This document shows positions 1 through 11,478 of a stretch of DNA of 64,000 nucleotides, in pieces. Position numbers and translations under genes: made by a program. The stretch is taken from positions 1-64,000 of the forward strand of contig JAQYUZ010000027.1 of assembly GCA_033819885.1 (NCBI GenBank), given 5' to 3'. Every line of letters starts with the position of its first letter. Position 1 is the stretch's first letter. The notes under the pieces were generated by a model. The model was not told the origin of the DNA, searched no databases, and worked only from the letters and a program-made list of their open reading frames with translations. The stretch is from Microbotryomycetes sp. JL201. Its lineage: Eukaryota > Basidiomycota > Microbotryomycetes.

Positions 1-25
1 ATGAGAAAGATTGGAATAGTACGGA

Positions 26-95
26 GTAGTGTACCGGATTTCCGGGTTCCATCAGTAAAAGGCGGATGGAACGTGTTCTGAGACCCAATACCCGT
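26..95 (+). repeat. 70-bp repeat, copy 1 (upstream of tRNA-Leu)
   Basis: This 70-bp block is almost identical to 47961-48030, with two mismatches. It ends 61 bp before a tRNA-Leu gene; the other copy ends 171 bp before a tRNA-Cys gene, in the same orientation. It contains the perfect inverted pair GTTCCAT / ATGGAAC, which could form a hairpin. No reading frame is evident. It may be the remnant of an element that inserts upstream of Pol III genes, or a small regulatory or RNA unit. The repeat is seen directly; its nature is inference. Confidence 0.85.
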
Positions 96-156
96 CGGCG
101 GACCAAAAAGTCTGTTACATCCTCATATAGAACTATTTTGCGAGACAAAGTTCTTG

Positions 157-247
157 GGGGAGATGGCCGAGTGGTCTAAGGCGCTAGATTTAGGTATTAC
201 CGAAACTCTAGTCCGAAAGGGCGTGGGTTCGAACCCCACTCTCCTCA
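157..247 (+). tRNA. tRNA-Leu (anticodon TAG), with intron
   Basis: A full cloverleaf can be drawn. The 7-bp acceptor stem pairs 157-163 with 240-246, with A247 as discriminator. It has a Leu-type D arm, a long variable arm and a T arm with GTTCGAAC. The anticodon stem CTAGA/TCTAG encloses a loop with anticodon TAG (191-193). It is interrupted after position 37 by an 11-nt intron (about 195-205), the normal place for nuclear tRNA introns. It decodes CUA-type leucine codons. A short T tract follows. Confidence 0.95.
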
Positions 248-261
248 TCTTCGGTATGCTC

Positions 262-268
262 TTTTTTT
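262..268 (+). terminator. Pol III terminator of tRNA-Leu
   Basis: A run of seven T residues begins 15 nt after the tRNA 3' end, the usual RNA polymerase III stop signal. Confidence 0.75.
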
Positions 269-835
269 GGGTACTGAAAAAACGAGGCCTTGCAGTAAAC
301 CCTACTTCATGCTCTATTTTTTTTTGTCGCGGTGTCGGCGCCATTGACTTATTCGACTCCGGCCCCACCTCGGCCTCGATTGCGTCATTGGCTCTCGCTC
401 GCTCGCTCCCGCCTCCATAGCTCGGCCTTCAACTACGTTACTCAGCCTCGGCGCTAAAACGCATCGCATCGAATCTCAGAGTGCTTATGTGGGCCTCCGC
501 TTGCCTTCCCCCGCTTGCCTCCCCCCGCTTGTTCAGCCTCGGCATCCTCGCGCCTCTTATAGTCTCGCCTCTACCCAGCTCTCGCAGTTTTTTGCAGACT
601 CCATCCGCCCTCACCTCGTCACTTCGTCTTGCACTTTGTCGATCATCGCTAGTAGAGACTCCTGTCTCCCACTTCGACGTTCGCGGAGAAACGCCTCGCG
701 CCTTCGCTCGTAACCCGTCTACAGCGCCTGGCCTTCTCTGACGCTCTTCGCTTGTACTCACTCGAAACTCGCCTTCTTTCAGTCGCGGTAGAGCGATGGA
801 AGGGGTTCTAAGGGCGCCTGTCGAGCCCTTCGGCT
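269..835. other. No gene seen; C/T-rich low-complexity stretch
   Basis: Short overlapping frames on both strands are compositional. There is an imperfect local repetition of CCGCTTGCCT-like units around 495-535. Nothing here supports a gene. Confidence 0.5.
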
Positions 836-994
836 TGAGCAGCCGACGTCAAACCTTTCACAAGCATGTCTGCCCTACACACTCGAGGTTGCACATTTCT
901 TACAAAGAATGCAGAACAGCAAAAGAACAAAAATACGCAACTACACGCTCATACCCACGGTCTCAAGCCTATGCCATCCGTCCTCGCCATTGCC

Positions 995-1539
995 TCACCC
1001 GCCTTTCTTGGTTTTTCTGTTCTGACACGTGCGACACGTTGCCCCAAATCCCGTCGGGCAGGCTTTTTTGCAGCCGTCAGTTATGCAGAAGCGGGGTGCC
1101 CTCCCCTGCCGCGTCTCAGACTCGACATAATGTTCCGAAGAGCACCAGGCGTGTTTGGACATGCGCAATTTGTCGCATCCTGGCAACTTGCACGGATCGC
1201 CCTTCTTCTCCCTCTTTGCTGCGGCGGCATAGCACCCCGAGCAACGTTGACCTCTGCGGGTGTCGGAGAGCTGCTTGCCGCATTGACAGCAGAGTCTGAG
1301 CTGCACGACGTTGGATACAGGTGCGAGACCTCGACCGACTAGCGATGAGTCTGTGTTTGGAGCAGCCTTGCGCTTCGTCGATTTCTGTATTTCGTGTGTG
1401 TGTTTGCGGCATGTGCAGATACAGAATTCGAGGCAAACATCTTGGCTTGCTGGACACGCGCTTTCCTGCCACGTTTTGCAGTACTCGCATTTGCAGTTAC
1501 AGCCGTCTTGGTGGCCGTCGTCACCTTCAACACTCCCTC
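995..1539 (-). CDS. Unrecognised Cys-rich protein, left copy of fold-back (5' end unresolved)
   Basis: An open frame ends at 995. It has many paired cysteines: a short N-terminal CxCxxC cluster, a central CCxxCG and CxGC pair, then CxxxxC, a WCS..H block and a terminal CxTCQ. This spacing suggests a zinc-binding protein, but I do not recognise the family. The frame stays open upstream to 1687 only from a GTG, inside the mirrored arm, so the true start is unknown and the 5' end may have been lost when the palindrome formed. A stretch near 1310-1345 could be a short in-frame intron. Compared with the right copy, this arm keeps the N-terminal cluster open. Function unknown. Confidence 0.45.
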
Positions 1540-1555
1540 TCGACAAGCCAAGACG

Positions 1556-2077
1556 GGCCACCAAGACGGCTGTAATTGCATGTGCGATCACTGCAAAACG
1601 CGGTAGAAGAGCGCGTGTCCAGCAAGCCAAGATGTTTGCCCCGAATTCCGCATCTGCACATGCCGCAAGCACACACACCAAATACACAAATCGACGAAGC
1701 GCAAGGCAGCTTCAAACACGGACTTATGGCTAGCGGATAAGGGTCTCGCACCTGTATCTAACGTCGTGCAGCTCAGACTCTGCTGTCAATGCGGCAAGCA
1801 GCTCTCCGACACCCGCAGAGGTCAACGTTGCTCGGGGTGCTATGCCGCCGCAGCAAAGAGGGAGAAGAAGGGCGATCCGTGCAAGTTGCCAGGATGCGTC
1901 AAGTTGCGTACGTCAAAACACGCTTGGTGCTCTTCGGAACACTATGCAGATTCTGAGACGCGGCAGACGAGAGAACCCCGGGTCTGCAGAACTGACGGCT
2001 GCAAAAAAGCCTGTCCAACGGGATTTGGAGCAACGTGTCGCACATGTCAGAACAGGAAAAACAAGAAGGGCGACTGA
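1556..2077 (+). pseudogene. Cys-rich protein, right copy of fold-back (interrupted)
   Basis: This is the mirror copy of the gene ending at 995. The C-terminal two thirds, from about 1766 to the stop at 2077, is open and keeps every cysteine of the left copy. Most differences are substitutions. Near 1600 the left copy reads KTWQ where this copy has KTR followed by TAG, so the N-terminal part is separated from the rest. It is either a decaying copy or is expressed only from an internal ATG at 1766. I infer a zinc-binding role from cysteine spacing alone. Confidence 0.45.
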
Positions 2078-2234
2078 GGCAAGGGCGAGGACGGGTGGCT
2101 CAAGCTTGAAACTGTCGCTATGAGCGTATATTTGCGTAATTTTTGGTCTTTTGCTGTTCTGAATCCATTGTCAGAAATGTGCAACCTCGGGCGGGTTGGG
2201 CAGACATGCTATTGAAAGGTTTGATGTCGCCTGG

Positions 2235-2757
2235 TTATCTGGCTTGAGCGACATGGCTCAGAACACTGAGGACCTTGTCGGGCTCAAGCTCGACAACAAG
2301 CTCCTCGCCACCAGGCACGCGCTCTCCTGCCAAGTTCCGCAGTAATTGCATTTGCAACTGCATCCGTGCAAAAGCATGTGATTGCGTCGTCACCATGGAA
2401 ACTTGCCAGTTGACGGCCTTGATCCGTGTGTGCTCTTGAATGTACGCCTTCCATTCCGGTGCCATTTCCTTGCTGATGCCACGTCCTTGCATGGGGAGCA
2501 GCTGCTTCGGTACTTTGACTCGACGCTGGCCTTGCATTTATGAGGCTTTTGAATGCCACTTAGAATGATACCGAATCTTTGATTAATGAACCGACGGCGC
2601 GATCGAGCGATGTTTCGCCAGCCAAATCAAAATTCATTGGCAGCAGTATCGGGCAAGCTGTGGTCTGTTCTGCCAGATCACTGAACCTCGCGATCACTTT
2701 CTGACCCGCCTCCTTGTGTAGGATGCTGTGGAGAGCAGCTGCGTCAGTGCTGCTCAT
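2235..2757 (-). CDS. Hypothetical protein, two exons
   Basis: Predicted exon 1 is 2757-2572 (62 codons from ATG). Exon 2 is 2525-2235 (96 codons plus stop). The 46-nt intron starts GTATCA, ends GGCCAG and joins in phase 0, giving 158 residues. Exon 1 alone runs into a stop and exon 2 alone has no upstream start, so splicing is what makes a coherent protein. The product is soluble, with an Arg/Lys/Gln-rich middle and a Val/Glu/Leu-rich end. I see no known domain. The stop codon lies at the outer edge of the fold-back, so this gene is its immediate neighbour. Confidence 0.4.
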
Positions 2758-3271
2758 TTGACGGTCCACGGAAATCGCCTACTTGTCAGTCATTGCAGCA
2801 TCAATCAAGACTTTCTTTCTCAACGTTGGATGGCCGTACGTTGCGGAAATCTGCCGATATGGGATGAAGCGTAGCGGGCGCATACTATCGATGCAATGTA
2901 TACATTATCAGTTGAGGGCCAATGTGAGCTTCCCTACGCCCCACAGAGAGCTCGTAATCTTCTTTTTCGTTCTCATTTCTGTACATCACACAGCAGATCA
3001 TCTGGGAAAGCTTTGGCCGGAAAACGAGTTGAGACCACTGTTCTGCAAACACATATATGTGCGCAAACGTGATGCACTGTAGCTCGTCAGTATTCAGGCC
3101 AATAGCATGTTCACTCTGTTTCCCGCTGCCCCCGGTTGCCTCTGTAGAGCGACGAGAAGGTCAACTACCATCCACAGCAGAAACTTCAGAAATCCGAACA
3201 ACTGCTTCAGGGTCAAGTGGACAGCATTGTGCAGCAAACTCGACACAGCAACGACAATGTGTGCAAACTGA
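2758..3271. other. Intergenic, no gene seen
   Basis: Only short frames without family resemblance. It lies upstream of the small gene at 2235-2757 and downstream of the large gene that ends at 3272. Confidence 0.4.
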
Positions 3272-6200
3272 TTATCGCCTACCACGCGGCATAATCTCCA
3301 AAAGTTCGATCGCTCCCTCGTGCCAAAGGTCGGCGCCTGCGATGCGACGCAGTGCATCCCGTACGTCAGCATCTGGAACAACGTCTGCGCCGTCGTCTTC
3401 GAGAGCGACCTCGCCGCCGATGCCGCCGCCGCCGACGACTTGGCCTTCCTGCTCTCCATCGTCCGGTCCGAGGACTTCAGGCTTCCATGTCTCTATGGCT
3501 TTTTGACCAATCTCCATTTGCGCATTCAAAGCACACTGTGACGAAAAGTCATTGTCTGACGATGTGCAATAGACACGGCACTCACGGACGGCACTGAAAA
3601 GACGTATGTCTTCCCGCCATGGTCGAGCGACCGTATTTTGAGTTTTATATTGCTGCAATTGTTTCGCGTCAACGGTCCTTTACCGGGCTTGGCCCGTTTG
3701 TGCCGATGAGTATGACCTGGTCCATGCTGATGTATTTGTTGCCGAGGCGACGACGCGGCGTCTTGCAGCCGCGCCGACTTGCGTGGCGCACTCTTGCCGA
3801 CCTCGGGCGTTGCAGCACGTTTCCGAGGCGAGCGCGGCGGATCAATGCCTGGGCCAAGTTTCGCGACTTGAGCGACTTGGGCACCAGAAGTGTGAGAGTG
3901 GTGCTCAAAGACTGATTTTCTGCGCTGGGCTGATGGCACCAGACTGTCCTGTACCTCGTGATCGTCCTCCTCTTCCTCAGAGTCATGAAATTCAGGCGCT
4001 TCACTGTCTGGTTGAAGTCGCTTGCTGCGCCGGACCGGCGAAGCCGAAGTGGCATGCGATTTGGCGGGACTTCGTGTCGGCTTGGGTGAAAGCGCACCAT
4101 CAGCCTGTTGCGATCCACTAGGGGAGGCCGGCATCTGGGCAGTCGGTTCGCTTTGTACGTCTGCGTTTCGAAGAGTCGCTTGTTGCCGAGGACGCAGGTC
4201 ATCTTGAGCCTTGACGTTTGCTGGGCTTTCCGCCTCTTCGTACTCCATCAGCTCATCCCTGTCGCTTGATGCAGAAACACGTTCTTCCGGTCCTTGTGGA
4301 CTCTTCGCCTCAAGCGCCCGCGCTTCAACCTTTGTTTCGTCACCGTGCCTCTGATCCTCCTGCTCGTCCTCAACGGCCTTGACATCGGCGGGCCAGGCGT
4401 ACGATGGCGAAGACGGCTCGCCGACCGGCGTCGTAGATATTTCAGGTGGTTCTGCCTGTGGCGTCGTCGTCAACTCTTCCGGCGGTTCTTCCAGCGGCGT
4501 CGTCGAGGCCTCCGGCGATTCCGACACGGGCGCGTTCGGCATCTTGTCGACTTGTGACTCTTGAGGTTCATCAACAGGCGCGATAACGTCGAGATCTGCG
4601 GCGATCGGTGCCACTGTGGCTTCAGGTGCGTCGACATTCATCGTCACAGGTTGCACATAGCCTGGAACGTCGTGAGGCTCGACAGTGGCCGGAATAGATT
4701 GGTCAAACTCGAAGTCCTCAGGATCACCGGGAAACGGCGGCGGTGCAAGCTCTGGCGAGCCAGTCAAGTCGATGTGGGGCTCGTCGTCTTCCTCAATGTA
4801 CGGAGGAGTCCTGGCTTGCCATTGAAGCGAATTTCCAAACTCAATGTCTCGCTGCCGATGAGCTGCCAACTCTTCGGGTGTCTCATCGACCGGCGTGGGC
4901 GACTTTGTGTCTGTCGCTACATCCGCTGCGGCAGCGAATTCGTCCAAGTGCGTTGCTGTCTCTCGTTCTGCCAGCTTGCCTGCGTTGTCCGGCCCGTCGC
5001 TACTAGCTTCAGCCTCCAGGTCTCCCCTGTCAATTTTGTCCGACCGTGGCTCGAGCGATTTTAGCATTGTCTCTGCGTCATCGCCATCGCCATTGCCAGC
5101 GACAGCACCTCCAGCATCTTGCACGGTGAGAGAGTCCGGACCCGACCCGGGCGAGCTGTATCGCTCGCGTTGCTGTTCTTTGGCTCTGACCGCTTCGATA
5201 TCTTTTGTAATTTCGTCTTCAACAAATTCGGTCACTGATGCCGTCACAGTTGTGATATCGACGTCCAGTCCGCTTCGTTGCGCTTGCTCAAGTATGTCTA
5301 TGGCCGTATCCGTGACGTCTTCGATCACCATAAGATCGGTCTGGTCACGACCGATCGTGTCAGAATTACGCGCGCAAGGGCAGCAGTAAAGCCGAAAAGA
5401 CTCACATCATCTGGAATGGTGACGCTCGGCGCCAAACTAGCGCCGCGTGACACGATCTGCGTAGCCACCAACGTAAGACAATCTGGCTATGAGCCCACTG
5501 GTCTACTCACCTCATCAGGTTGCATCATGTCTTCGTGCTCGCCGTCGGTCTCAACAGCAATTGATTGCCCGCTGTTAACGAGGTGGATGTGCTCGTCGCC
5601 CTGGCTGTCGTCTTCGCGCATTGTTGATCCATCATCAAAAACGGCCTCCTCGCGCCTGTCACCAATACTTGGGGATGAGATGCGTTCGGCAGCGTCCAGG
5701 TCAACGTCTGACGCCTGAGACAAGTCATCGACGACGGCGGCCGTCGAGGAAGGCGGTCCAAAACGCAGTGGCGTCGACTTTGTCCATTCACCTGGATCGA
5801 TCACATCGTGGATGCGAGGAGGAGAGCTGGGAACGATAACGATCTGTACAAGGCGGACAGTCAGCGCAATCACGACCACTCACTTGAAGCGCATCACCTT
5901 TTCCGCTACATCGCCATCGCCAGAATCGAGGTCTTTTGCTTCCGCAGCGACATGTTGCGACCCTTCCGAAACGGCCTCTAGCTCTATTGGAGCGTCAGAT
6001 AGCTCTCTCTGTGTCCGTTCAATCTCGTCTGGCGCACTTGGCGCTTCGGCAAACACTTCGGTCTCCGTCGCCACTGAAACCTGCGGTTCCCGGTCGAGGT
6101 GCACTGCCTTATCATCTTGACTACCTTCTCGAGCTGCACCAAGGTCAAGGTCTTGATCGAAATGAGAAACCGCCGGCTCTGGAGTATTGGCGTCAGAGTC

Positions 6201-8756
6201 GTTCGCAGCCGGGTTCTGAGACAATGTCGTATGTGCCGGCGTATGAGATGCAAAGAGATGCGCAATGTTCAGGCCTGGCAAACTAGGCGGCAACGTCACG
6301 TCAAAGTTGGCCAAGACTTCCGCTGTGGCCGCGTCCAATGCAGATCGCGCCGCCGACCCAAGGTTTGTCGTTGACGACGACACCGGTTGGATCATACCAC
6401 CTTGCAATCCATCAGTTTGTTGGTCTTGCGAGCCTGTCGTGGCGGCGATGAGGTTGGCGAGGGCCTCTTCGATCAGCGGTGGATCAAGGACGTCATTCGC
6501 AAGGTAATCGGGTATCACGGGCCCTGCCTGACTGGCAGCTGCAGACGAAACGTCCATGACATTTGCTTCGGTATTTTCGAGTATTGTGTTTGACGCTGGA
6601 GTACCGGGAACGTCTTCTTCGAGTTCGTTGAGACCAAGTTCTCCAGCCGGCTGAGCTCCAGGTGTCGGAGCTTGATCGAATGCCGCGTCGAGAAAAGATG
6701 CCGACGCCGGCTGACCGACGACCAAATCCTCGTCTTGCGGTGCGTCTATCGAAATTTGAATGGCGGCGCTGGGGGACCCGCGACCTTCGGCCAGATTTTG
6801 ATTGAGCTCATTCGGCAGCTCCGCTTGCTGTTCAGCATCCGGCGAGGACTCGACTGTTGGATCGAAAATGACCGTTCTTGTCCTCGGCGCGTCGTCATCT
6901 TCAACCACGTCCTCTTCATCCATCTCGTTTTCGGATGAAGACACCTCTTCACCAGCCTCTGCCAATCTCAACTTGTACCACCCTTTGACGAGACTGAATC
7001 TGTCAAGCGCTTCGTCTATCCAACCTTGCTCTACCCTTTCGTCATCCATCTCGTTCAATTGTCCGACAATGACTCCGAGTATCATTTTCAAATCGTCGAG
7101 AGAGCACATTTCGAGGTATTCTCTCGTAAAGATGGCAGAATCGTCTTCAAGGTCTTGGCTCGCGAAGCTTTGGCGTTCGATCGAATCTCCCGCGCCGTCG
7201 TCAGATGAGCCAAGCAAGAGAACGTCGTTGCTGGCTTCTTCAGGGACGAAGTCGTCTTCAGGCGGCGTGTCGGCACGTTGCTTGCCCTTCAAGTGATACG
7301 GTATTCTTGTGCCAATGTCCTAAAAACGCTTCCAGTGATCAGACGGGGTTCATAGAGCGGGTGAACTAGGACTGACCTTTTCTTCCGATTGTGCCGGGAC
7401 GGACTCCGGTCCTTCGCGATCGCTGTGCGCCTCTTCTCCTTTATCCGCTTGCACCTCCGACAGCGCCTCGATTTGTTCGACATGCTCCACAACGGCTTCA
7501 AAGTCGCTTGGAGATTGCTGGTCGTCGCTCCCGAGCTCGTCCACACCATCATTCGCTTCACCGTCCAGACTTGAAGAAAGCTCAATCATGTCGACATCGT
7601 GCTGAGCCCCTTCATTTCCAGCAGAAGGCGTATGCTCCTCTGAAAGATTGTCAGCTTCCGCCCGTTGTCCGTCCATAGGCTCGTCTGCATCTCCGTATTG
7701 ATGCTCGGCATCCGGACCGTCTTGGATTTGCTCCTCGTCCGAGTCATGCCTGAAGGTGCCATCAACGGACTCTGCTTCAATGGAGCCGTCGCCTGTTGCT
7801 GCCGCCTTTGCCAACTCTGATAGGAAACCACCAATTTCTTGCTCAGATACTTGCAAATCGTCCTCGTGCGCTCGATCTTCGTAAGTTCCAACTTCGTCTT
7901 CCATTTGATCATGAGGCTCGGGCGAATCAAGAAACTCGCCGTCGACTTCGCCAGACTCTTCGCCAGTGTCTCGAAGAGGTTCGACAGTGTGTTCCGCGTC
8001 AATGCTCTCGTACGAGATGTCGTTGTCGGGCGCGTCATCTATGCCGTCTCTAGCGAGGTGATCAGCGATCGAAGCAGAGAGAGACGGCGATGGACTGCGA
8101 GTGACATCAATGTCGCTCGACGGTGCAAATAATGCTTGCTGAGAAGCGGTAGATTGTTCCCTGGCGTAACAATGTTTGTCAACATTCGATTGATGGGCCA
8201 CAGTACAGATTTTGGCGCACTCGAGAGGTGCTGTGCTGTGCGCTGACGTTTTGAAATCGACATCTTGCTCATCGCCTGATCGCTGCTGCACGGCAATATC
8301 CCGAACTGTTCCGAACACGTCTGCAACTTTCTTGTCTACATCTTCTGCGTCGGCTTCCAAAGCATTTTTTTGGCGGCCGAGTGGCGATGGTTGCGGCGGT
8401 GGCGACGGCGGCTCGAGCGCGTGCCTGATTTTGTCTGTCACGTTCAACACAAAGTCATCGAACGCAGAGCCCGACAGTCTGTGAAACGGGTTGCGTTTGC
8501 TGCTGGGTAAGCTGGCGGGCGTTTTGAAAGGTGTTTGCCTGCCGTCCAGCAATGTTGCCGACTCTGTTGCAACATACGATAGTGCGGTCGTAGGTGTTGC
8601 GAGCCCGAACAGGGCAGGACTCGCGCTCAGTCTCGGTTTAAAGAGCGATGGCCTGAGCGCCGACGGCACGGGCGAGTGTAGCAAGCTCGGTCCCGGCTCG
8701 GGTTGGACGCGTCGGTCTCCCGAGCGAGGCGTGTTGATCGTCCGAGTTGTTGACAT
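3272..8756 (-). CDS. Very large acidic, largely disordered nuclear-type protein
   Basis: Six exons are predicted: 8756-7377, 7319-5898, 5843-5511, 5456-5406 (17 codons), 5340-3586 and 3535-3272. Every exon is a whole number of codons, so all introns are phase 0. The sum is 1734 residues. The start is the ATG of MSTTRT. The N-terminus is Ser/Pro-rich with a conserved-looking SSKRNPFHRL patch near residue 110. Most of the rest is Glu/Asp/Ser-rich and probably unstructured. There is an imperfect EPPE..TTP repeat array about two thirds along. Near the C-terminus are two basic patches, RRSKRLQ and PRKSARLQ, like motifs of chromatin or nuclear-envelope proteins. I do not recognise the family; a nuclear scaffold or chromatin role is inference. 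Confidence 0.75.
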
Positions 8757-9321
8757 GGCTCGGGATTGATCGCCTGTCGGTGTGTGACGGCCTGGGCTTG
8801 CCAGTGTGGGGTTCGTCTACGAGATCGCGACAGTTTCGCAAAAACGGAGTCAGCTTCAAGGCACGGACAAGCTTGTGCGAGTCACTCTTGAACGGCCGGC
8901 CAACCACCATGTTGGCACGCTCGTCTGGTACGACGGGGTCTGCGAGGCGAGCCAGTCCCAAGTTGTGCGATGCTAGGCTCGATCTGTCTCACCTTTTCGT
9001 CGAATCAATACCGAGACCGATGACCTGTAGTGGCTACTTTGCCGAAAGTGCAGTAGGGATGTACAGCACGGCGGCGGCCGCCGAAGGGCAGACAAGCGTG
9101 ACGTCGAGCGGCAGCTGTCCTGGACCGTCAAGGATGCGACTATGCTCAGCAGCAAGGCATGACCACGGCAGGGTCAGGTCGGTTGTGGGCCGGCTTGAAA
9201 CAGAGCATCGCCAGAGCCCCCGAGCGCTGATTTCATTCCGTTCGAGGGCACGTGACCTGCGCTCGTCTTGCTCCAATTCACTCCTGCCCAAGCAGTCGGG
9301 CAGTCTCGTTCCACCACAGAC
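8757..9321. promoter_or_regulatory. Divergent intergenic region
   Basis: 565 bp separate two divergently transcribed genes and must hold both promoters. Frames here are antisense or short. No clear TATA element was picked out. Confidence 0.4.
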
Positions 9322-11299
9322 ATGGATCCGACTGGCTGTGAGAGCGTGCCTGGCCTTGCGAGCCTGCTGCCATTCGATCTCGTCCAAATGCTGCACTTTG
9401 CATTCAACAACGACACCGTCACGCGGATAGTCAACTCGGCCAGCAACGACTTTTTCGAGGTCGTCGAACCAGAATCGAGCATGAAGCCACGCACTCGACG
9501 ACCGTACATGGCCGTTCGGCGGGACCATAATTCAACTTGGGCGAGTTTGCCGACACAGTGGCAGAGTTACTTTGATTCGTTCGCCAGCAATGAGAAATTG
9601 TCATACGATGACAGACAGTGTCTGCTTCAAGACCTGGCAAACGGCAAGATCAGGGCAAGTTTTCAGAGCCAGAACGAGATCGCCACCCGCCTTCTGTAGG
9701 TTCTGAACGCTGACAACGTACGACATGGCACAGGATGACTATCCGCCGTCACTGGCGACATATTTAGAAACGTGCAAGCGTCTATCGTTCGACCGCGCCT
9801 GTGCTGTCGACTTTGAACCCGTGCTTAGCTACCCAAACCGACCAAACAAGACACCAGCACCGCGAACCTCGGCCACAGAATCGGTCCAGGTACCAAAGAG
9901 GCTGACCAACGCAATGAGAGCGGGTCAATCTCCTAAGAAATTGCACGAAGTCGAACGTTTTTCGAAACTCGCGCGCGACGTGCTCGATCGACTCGAACGC
10001 GAGCACAGGCCTACGCACGTCATCGACGTTGGATCTGGTAGGGTGCGTGAGTGGCTCTGAATTCGGCTGCCTTGTGTTGCGTGGCACAGCAAGCTGATCA
10101 AGTTGAATCGATCGCTGCAGGCTCACCTTTCTCGAGCGTTGACAGATTCGCCTCTCAACTTGCACGTCTTGGCCGTAGATTGGTCCGCTTCTCAGACTTC
10201 CGGCGCAGACTATTTGACTTCAATCAAAGAACGAGCTCGGGAACTTGCAACCCATTCCCCCTCGCTCAACGGCGACGGTGCACGTTCTTCAGGCAGTCTC
10301 ACGACGAGAACGAGCTCGCTTGACGCCAACGCCATTCACGATCTCATGCAAGTATGGCCCGACGAAACAGCTCGTTCTGATATCCCTCCATCGATGCTTG
10401 TGGCTCTGCATGCATGTGGTGACCTCACAGTCGACGCTATAAAAGCCTTTGTCCGTTCACATCGCAACGAATGGATCGCTTCTTTGACTTGTCATCGTCG
10501 TCGTCGTCGTCAAGCCATTCTTTGTGGTTGCTGTTACAACCTCATGACTCCGTCGACCTTTCCACTTTCAAAGCTCGTCTCGTCAAACCTTACCGCAACT
10601 GCCGACGACCGAAACCGACCTGACGACGAGTGGGCAAGTTTGATGACGAGGTCTCACCTTCGTCTAACTCCCAATTCTCCTCCAACTTGGTTTCAGTCTC
10701 GTTCACATTCTTCCTCGCTTGAGACCTCAATCTTGAAGCTCGGATTGAGAGCCAGGTTGGAGGCCGAATTTGCATTCGTAGGGATCGGAACTGACGGACA
10801 ACGAAGGGTCGGTAAAGTCAATATCAATTGTACGAAACAACAGATGAGTTACAGAGAATATAAACTCAAGGCTTTGGACAAGTTTCAACAAACTTGTGTT
10901 TATTTGGCCGAAAAGAACAAGAACGGAAAAGAAACCGATCACGACCGGTCACATGAACCTGAAGAAGAAAGTCTTGCGGACGTACCTACTGTCATCTTTG
11001 GCGAAAAGGCTGCGTTGACCATTGACAGTCTAGCGGATGAGACAGACTACGATCAAGCTGAACACAAAGAATGGCGTGACGCCTTGTTCTTGCTGCAGTG
11101 TTATTGGACGGTCAGGTGTTGGTTGGGTCCCGTGTACGAGTCGTTGTGCGTCTTGGACAGGTTCGCGTACCTTGTTGAAGGTACCCGTCACGACTGCGAC
11201 AGCGAGTTTGGGAGCGAACAAGGTCCGACGGTCGAGTTGATCAACTTGTTTGATCAACAAACCGGAAGCTTGAGGAATCTAGCGCTCGTTGTGAGGTAG
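9322..11299 (+). CDS. METTL25/RRNAD1-like methyltransferase-domain protein
   Basis: Three exons are predicted: 9322-9654, 9734-10042 and 10121-11299, all phase 0, giving 606 residues. The SAM-binding motif I is VIDVGSGR joined to AHLSRAL across intron 2. It is preceded by the family's KKLHEVERF signature and followed by LVALHACGDL and a CCYNLMTP motif, then YREYKLKALDKF. These match the METTL25/RRNAD1 family of putative Rossmann-fold methyltransferases. Substrate is unknown. Intron 1 appears to use a GC donor (AGG|GCAAGT). Just before the CCYNL motif a TCG/CGT trinucleotide run encodes consecutive arginines (HRRRRRQ), probably a local expansion. The gene converges on the Ohr gene 180 bp away. 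Confidence 0.85.
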
Positions 11300-11478
11300 C
11301 AATAACAGAGAAATGACCTCGTTGCAAGGTAGAAATGTTGGATCCTGATACTGATCAAGGTAAAAATAGTCATACGCTGGAAGCGACAATGCACAAAGAG
11401 AAAAGATGGTTGAACGGGAAATTGTCTAGTGAATGAATGTTTTAAGAAGCGAGAAGCTATGAGCAAAGCGACCTGCTT

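Larger units (their letters stand above)
836..2250. repeat. Large inverted duplication (fold-back) carrying two Cys-rich gene copies
   Basis: The sequence from about 840 to 1524 matches the reverse complement of about 1556 to 2230. I judge identity by eye to be near 90%. The arms are separated by only about 30 bp. Both arms carry the same Cys-rich coding sequence, with the 5' parts meeting at the centre and the 3' ends pointing outward. The match continues about 150 bp past both stop codons, so non-coding flank was duplicated too. The outer ends are approximate. Confidence 0.85.

Noticed and set aside
4561-5064. Long plus-strand frames antisense to the 1734-residue gene
   Set aside because: They mirror the Asp/Glu-rich coding strand; the minus-strand exons sum in frame and carry coherent low-complexity protein.
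9034-9528. 164-codon minus frame over METTL25-like exon 1
   Set aside because: Antisense to exon 1, whose spliced product matches the family.
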